Source: a virus. Taken from it: 56,550 bases of DNA. A program made the position numbers and the translations under genes. Location: positions 1 to 56,550 of the IMG/VR virus record IMGVR_UViG_3300037493_003812; one strand, written 5' to 3'. Position 1 is the first letter of the stretch. Every line of letters starts with the position of its first letter. Under the pieces are notes generated by a model. It was not told the DNA's origin, did no database searches, and was given only the letters and a program-made list of their open reading frames with translations. Positions 53,853 through 56,550 of this stretch are shown here, piece after piece.

Positions 53853-54082
53853 GTAATAAAAAAGCCGGCTAACTATTTGATATCACAAAGAAATTCTCGT
53901 CGTTACTCTGGCACTCATTCTACGGTCAAGGCAGATTAGGGATTGAACCTAATAAATGAGCCGGACATCTAAACCTGACTGATGCAATATCGTGGCCACG
54001 TAATTACACTCGTCGCTATCACTCATACCCAAGCGCTTGGATAAGCAATAAACAAGAACTTCTTTCTAATGTCAAATCAAAC
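53853..54082. other. Intergenic region with tRNA-like relic
   Basis: On the minus strand near 53933-53985 a D-arm (CATC-AGTCAGGTTTA-GATG) and a T-arm (TTAGG-TTCAATC-CCTAA) with TCAT between them resemble a tRNA lacking part of its anticodon stem, variable loop and a matching acceptor. Probably a decayed tRNA-Met. No promoter or gene is evident in the rest. Confidence 0.35.
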
Positions 54083-54219
54083 GTTATTTGCTTTGTTCTG
54101 TGGATATGAACACACGCCGTTTCGAATGGGCCTTCCATTGTTAGCATCGATTCTAACACATCCGTATCCAGACACGGGCCAACCGTTAGCTTCCTTACCC
54201 ATAGAACAAAACAAATAAC
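54083..54219 (-). ncRNA. Long stem-loop next to tRNA-Asn
   Basis: A 21-bp inverted repeat with two mismatches (arms 54083-54103 and 54199-54219) encloses 95 nt with inner TGGATA/TATCCA and TGTTAG/CTAACA stems. It starts 5 nt after the tRNA-Asn 3' end on the same strand, so probably co-transcribed. Two short frames (41 aa from 54202, 42 aa from 54147) are open here but lack SDs, so RNA is preferred. Confidence 0.5.
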
Positions 54220-54223
54220 AAAG

Positions 54224-54295
54224 CTCCAAGACTAGGGATCGGACCTAGGACTTATCGGTTAACAGCCGAGCGTTCTACCACTGAACTATCTTGGA
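54224..54295 (-). tRNA. tRNA-Asn (GTT)
   Basis: Acceptor TCCAAGA/TCTTGGA; anticodon loop TGTTAAC with GTT. The T-loop is TCCGATC, so the near-universal T55 is C. No encoded CCA. Confidence 0.85.
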
Positions 54296-54303
54296 ATATA
54301 CAA

Positions 54304-55146
54304 CTACATCTTACTGTAAGATCGAATCCATTTTCTAATGGCATTATCACTCACACCGTATTTTTTACCGACAGACACATAACTAGTCGTCTTCAACTCA
54401 TTCATCAATACTTCTAACGAAGGTCGTTCGACTTTTCTATTTCGTCTCGCCTGACACGGCGCACACCGCTTGGCTCCAATTACTATTTCTGTTTGACATT
54501 CTAAACAGAAACAGTTTTTTCTTTCCGGCTTAATTGGTTTTTCATATTCAACAATAGGTAAAGCCAACTTCTCTAATACAAGATTTACGCAAGCCATAAC
54601 ATCTTCACGAACGGCCTTTGCGGGTATTCTTACCACTTCCCAACCGTGTCCAACAGCAACAGCATCCCGCCGGGCGTCAATCTTTTTGACTTTATCTTGT
54701 CTGTGTGTATCACCGTCGATTTCAACATCTAAACGACACTCTGGCCAAGCAAAGTCAAAACTATACATACCGAAAGCGTATTCAGTTTCCCAGCCCACTA
54801 CACCGTTTTCTTTCAAAGCTTTTTCAAAGGCTTGCTCAGGATAAGAGCGCTTGCTAGAATGATACAGCCGATACGGTATTTTGCTCGGATTTGCTTCATA
54901 ATATCTAATTTGAGATTCGGATATCTTTCGTCTTGTTTCCTCGCTTGGAGCAGGTCGTTTATGATTTAACTGATGCAGCCTCTGCGCTTCACTCGGAGTC
55001 CTAAATGAAATTTCACCTCGACTCTTTGCTTTATACAAAGCAGCAACACACACGCCGTATTTAACACACAAATCTTTTTGACTCATGCCAGAGTCATATT
55101 CCGCTTGCAATAACTTCCAATCGTATCGTTTATGATATTTACTCAT
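54304..55146 (-). CDS. Vsr/DUF559-like homing endonuclease, 280 aa
   Basis: N-terminal HTH (residues 8-45, MSQKDLCVKYGVCVAALYKA), NUMOD-like SEETRRKISESQ, then a PD-(D/E)xK-type core: YPEQAFEKAL, YSFDFAWPECRLDVEIDGDTH, IDARRDAVAVGHGWEVVRIP. A zinc knuckle (CFCLEC...CAPCQ) and a second HTH (VGKKYGVSDNAIRKWI) end the protein. This EDxHD-like layout is typical of very-short-patch-repair-related homing endonucleases. It sits between tRNA genes. Confidence 0.85.
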   Translation of the reverse strand: MSKYHKRYDWKLLQAEYDSGMSQKDLCVKYGVCVAALYKAKSRGEISFRTPSEAQRLHQLNHKRPAPSEETRRKISESQIRYYEANPSKIPYRLYHSSKRSYPEQAFEKALKENGVVGWETEYAFGMYSFDFAWPECRLDVEIDGDTHRQDKVKKIDARRDAVAVGHGWEVVRIPAKAVREDVMACVNLVLEKLALPIVEYEKPIKPERKNCFCLECQTEIVIGAKRCAPCQARRNRKVERPSLEVLMNELKTTSYVSVGKKYGVSDNAIRKWIRSYSKM

Positions 55147-55153
55147 ACAATTA

Positions 55154-55182
55154 AGTATAGCACTAGACTCATAAATTTTATA
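55154..55182 (-). promoter_or_regulatory. Promoter for 54304-55146
   Basis: -35 TATAAA, 17-nt spacer, TATACT; ATG 7 nt downstream, so near leaderless. Confidence 0.65.
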
Positions 55183-55212
55183 CTATTTTCGTGTTCAAAG
55201 TGCTTTTATTTG

Positions 55213-55290
55213 TAGGGCCGGCGGGAGTCGAACCCACATTGCTTTCGCTCGGATTAAGAATCCGCTACATAGCCGCTCTGTCACGACCCT
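55213..55290 (-). tRNA. tRNA with CTT (Lys) anticodon, long variable arm
   Basis: Acceptor AGGGTCG/CGGCCCT, anticodon loop TTCTTAA (CTT), T-loop TTCGACT. The variable region is about 11-12 nt with a GC-GAAA-GC mini-hairpin, unlike the 4-5 nt of normal tRNA-Lys. 78 nt. Confidence 0.8.
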
Positions 55291-55308
55291 AAATCTTCAA
55301 CTACTTTG

Positions 55309-55381
55309 TGGAACCAGAGGGGAACGATCCCTCGACTGTCGCCTTAAAAGGGCGCTACTCTACCAACTGAGTTATGGTTCC
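55309..55381 (-). tRNA. tRNA-Lys (TTT)
   Basis: Acceptor GGAACCA/TGGTTCC, D-stem ACTC/GAGT, anticodon loop CTTTTAA. The T-loop ATCGTTC has A54 and T58 in place of T54 and A58. Confidence 0.9.
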
Positions 55382-55447
55382 ATTTACTTACTACTTCTAC
55401 AGTCTATCACACTTCACAAACAATTTATACTGATTAATTATTTTTCT

Positions 55448-55523
55448 TGGTGACCCCAACGGGGTACGATCCCGTGTACCCGCCGTGAAAGGGCGGTATC
55501 CTTAACCACTAGATGATAGGGCC
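55448..55523 (-). tRNA. tRNA-Glu (TTC)
   Basis: Acceptor GGCCCTA/TGGGGTC, anticodon stem CCGCC/GGCGG with loop CTTTCAC. The CCA end is encoded. The T-loop ATCGTAC again has A54/T58. Confidence 0.9.
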
Positions 55524-55727
55524 ATCGCAAAGCCAATGCCTTGCATTAAGATAAGGCGTTATAGAAATGAGTCATAATGAAAGACACGAAACCGTAATGG
55601 GTTGGCCTTCAAATGATGCTCGGCAATCATTTCTAATAACACCGGTGATGAGCATACGTATAGCGGAACACAGGTTACCTATGCACGCACGCCCCTTGCG
55701 GGACTCTTAATATGTTCTCACTCTCAG
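55524..55727 (-). other. Spacer element related to 54083-54219
   Basis: On the minus strand GTGTTA..GAA, then TGAAGGCC..CCATT, ACGG and CGTGT.TTCAT occur in the same order as in the stem-loop beside tRNA-Asn. A 27-codon frame is open but unconvincing. May be a second, decayed copy of the same element, lying between tRNAs. Confidence 0.4.
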
Positions 55728-55816
55728 TCCACCTATGGGGTGTCGATCCCCATCCGTTCGCCGATCTGGCGATTAAAGATTATAAGTCTTCCCGCACTGC
55801 CGAGTGCTTTAGGTGG
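55728..55816 (-). tRNA. Class II-type tRNA with TAT anticodon
   Basis: Acceptor CCACCTA/TAGGTGG, D-stem GCAC/GTGC, anticodon stem GAAGA/TCTTT around CTTATAA (TAT, reads AUA). A long variable arm TCGCC-AGAT-CGGCGA is present. 89 nt. A long arm normally marks Leu, Ser or Tyr tRNAs, yet the anticodon is for Ile. Confidence 0.8.
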
Positions 55817-55848
55817 TAATATATTAATTAGTAGTAGACTTGAAATAG

Positions 55849-55916
55849 AGTCGAAACGATTTAGAGGGTACCATCTTCGCCGAGCATACCCAGCCAAGCT
55901 CTTCATCGCCTCGACT
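55849..55916 (-). ncRNA. Structured RNA at transcript 5' end, 68 nt
   Basis: AGTCGAGGCGAT pairs with ATCGTTTCGACT (12 bp, two G-T), with inner GAGC/GCTC and GGGTA/TACCC pairings. Its first base lies where the promoter at 55922-55950 should start transcription. It precedes the tRNA array. Confidence 0.6.
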
Positions 55917-55921
55917 TACTC

Positions 55922-55950
55922 AGTATACCAGAACCTTACCCGAATTTAAA
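55922..55950 (-). promoter_or_regulatory. Promoter of tRNA array
   Basis: -35 TTTAAA, 17-nt spacer, TGGTATACT. Confidence 0.85.
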
Positions 55951-56009
55951 CCCTTTTAAGAAAGATTTTTATTTTATTTTGCCGGCCTTAATAACCAGCT
56001 GAAATTTAG

Positions 56010-56083
56010 AAGTCAAAGGACCGGTGCACAGAGGCAACACAACGGTTAAGAGAGAAACCCTCGGTGTCGTGTCTCTTTGACTT
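56010..56083 (-). ncRNA. Structured RNA at transcript 5' end, 74 nt
   Basis: AAGTCAAAG pairs with CTTTGACTT (9 bp) closing a loop with further short pairings. The 5' base coincides with the start site predicted from the -10 at 56090-56095. No gene follows before the next promoter. Confidence 0.6.
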
Positions 56084-56089
56084 ACTTTC

Positions 56090-56118
56090 AGTATAACAGA
56101 GCCGGCTCTCTTTTTAAA
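56090..56118 (-). promoter_or_regulatory. Promoter of 56010-56083 RNA
   Basis: -35 TTTAAA, 17-nt spacer, TATACT. Confidence 0.85.
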
Positions 56119-56141
56119 CCAATTAAAAGAAAATATATTTG

Positions 56142-56550
56142 TCAGCCGCATTTGCTGTAAGAACAATTTCTGCAAAGCATGCAGCCTTCTTGATACACCA
56201 GGTCTGGTGCGCCACAAGTAGGACACTTTTTATCAGCACTAACCTTAGTGCCATCCTTGATGTAAGGTTTAAGCACTCTGGATAGCGCCTTGGAGAATGA
56301 AAACAAATCATCCTCAACCTCAGAGCCCTTCTGTATTTGTTCAACAACAAATTGAACCGGCGTTCCGTGTCTAAGAGATAAAGATGTAACTCTCGTAAAT
56401 GCTGAATGAACAGCATTCTCAAATAGACTAGTAATATCCTTAATCACCGCTTCATCTTCCGGTCCCTTTTCAAAATCATAATGAAGGTCATAGCGAGCAA
56501 TAGGATTTGAAGGTCCATTATGTTTTAAGATTTTGCCGGACTTCACACGC
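56142..56550 (-). CDS. nrdJ: Class II ribonucleotide reductase, C-terminal end
   Basis: YDLHYDFEKGPEDEAVIKDI, then LSLRHGTPVQFVVEQIQKG, DDLFSFSKALSRVLKPYI and the terminal zinc site CPTCGAPDL...GCMLCRNCSYSKC. This is the TSCPD-type end of adenosylcobalamin-dependent NrdJ. The frame is open to the window edge (a GTG lies at 56546), so the catalytic part should lie outside. It may be one gene or a split one. It would supply dNTPs alongside ThyX. Confidence 0.85.
   Translation of the reverse strand, partial: RVKSGKILKHNGPSNPIARYDLHYDFEKGPEDEAVIKDITSLFENAVHSAFTRVTSLSLRHGTPVQFVVEQIQKGSEVEDDLFSFSKALSRVLKPYIKDGTKVSADKKCPTCGAPDLVYQEGCMLCRNCSYSKCG

Noticed and set aside
54077-54202. 41-aa and 42-aa frames inside the stem-loop by tRNA-Asn
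   Set aside because: No SD or leaderless promoter, and the 21-bp inverted repeat is better explained by RNA or DNA structure; not excluded.
55740-55905. Minus-strand 59-codon frame (MKSLAGYARRRW...) after the tRNA promoter
   Set aside because: It runs through the hairpin RNA and the tRNA; the stem structure and tRNA explain the sequence better.
1-56550. CRISPR array, rRNA genes, insertion sequences, group I introns
   Set aside because: No regularly spaced repeats, rRNA-like stretches, transposase motifs or intron cores seen; the mobile elements are inteins and free-standing endonucleases.

Overview
The window looks like part of a large lytic tailed-phage genome. Nearly all genes are short, tightly packed and on the minus strand, often with 4-bp ATGA or TAATG stop/start overlaps. 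There are phage-type nucleotide and RNA enzymes, a small tRNA array, two inteins and at least six free-standing homing endonucleases. No ribosomal or central host genes are seen. Host and phage genus cannot be named from sequence alone. Shine-Dalgarno (SD) sites (GGAG/AAGGA) are of ordinary bacterial type.

Layout. 1-9938: almost unbroken arrays of about 100-residue 'family A' proteins, interrupted by an FmdB-like zinc ribbon, two single-span micro-peptides and an intein-bearing phage protein. 10059-13863: short leaderless genes (MKT... starts), GC-rich structured elements, and GIY-YIG and HNH endonucleases. 13886-20646: a PPP phosphatase, a second family A array, zinc-ribbon/hydrophobic paralogues and a second paralogous group (family B). 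20810-27716: HNH/NUMOD3 endonuclease, actin-like ATPase with a membrane-anchored neighbour, ThyX with an intein, DnaQ-like exonuclease. 27854-33975: WGR-type ATP-dependent DNA ligase, likely virion genes, ClpP, a second exonuclease, patatin lipase. 34017-43250: more family A, T4 Rnl1-type RNA ligase, and an NMN adenylyltransferase plus nicotinamide phosphoribosyltransferase pair (NAD+ salvage). 43383-53817: family A arrays, calcineurin-like phosphatase, anchored metzincin, GIY-YIG endonuclease, RadA-like ATPase, HAD phosphatase. 53818-56550: tRNAs, structured RNAs, a Vsr-like endonuclease and the C-terminal end of a class II ribonucleotide reductase.

Family A is the dominant feature: about 57 divergent paralogues, typically 70-110 residues. 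Each has an N-terminal strand like 'F.PGQLVRL' and a C-terminal strand like 'VVLFNE.hV.V....L'. The pattern suggests a small SH3/KOW-like beta barrel, but this is inference and the function is unknown. Family B (five copies at 19343-20646) begins like 'MK.YTV.Y..DG' and is interleaved with other SH3-like genes.

Expression. More than 30 minus-strand promoters share one design: -35 TTTAAA (sometimes TTGAAA), a 17-nt spacer, extended -10 TGGTATAAT or TGGTATACT. In about 20 of them the ATG lies 6-7 nt after the -10 hexamer, so transcription should start at the ATG and the mRNA should be leaderless. The same geometry places the 5' ends of two structured RNAs (55849-55916, 56010-56083) at the predicted start site. 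NAMPT, NMNAT, ThyX, ribonucleotide reductase, the ligases and exonucleases point to active NAD+, dTMP/dNTP and nucleic-acid metabolism during infection. Five short genes appear broken by single-base homopolymer indels while all long enzymes are intact.
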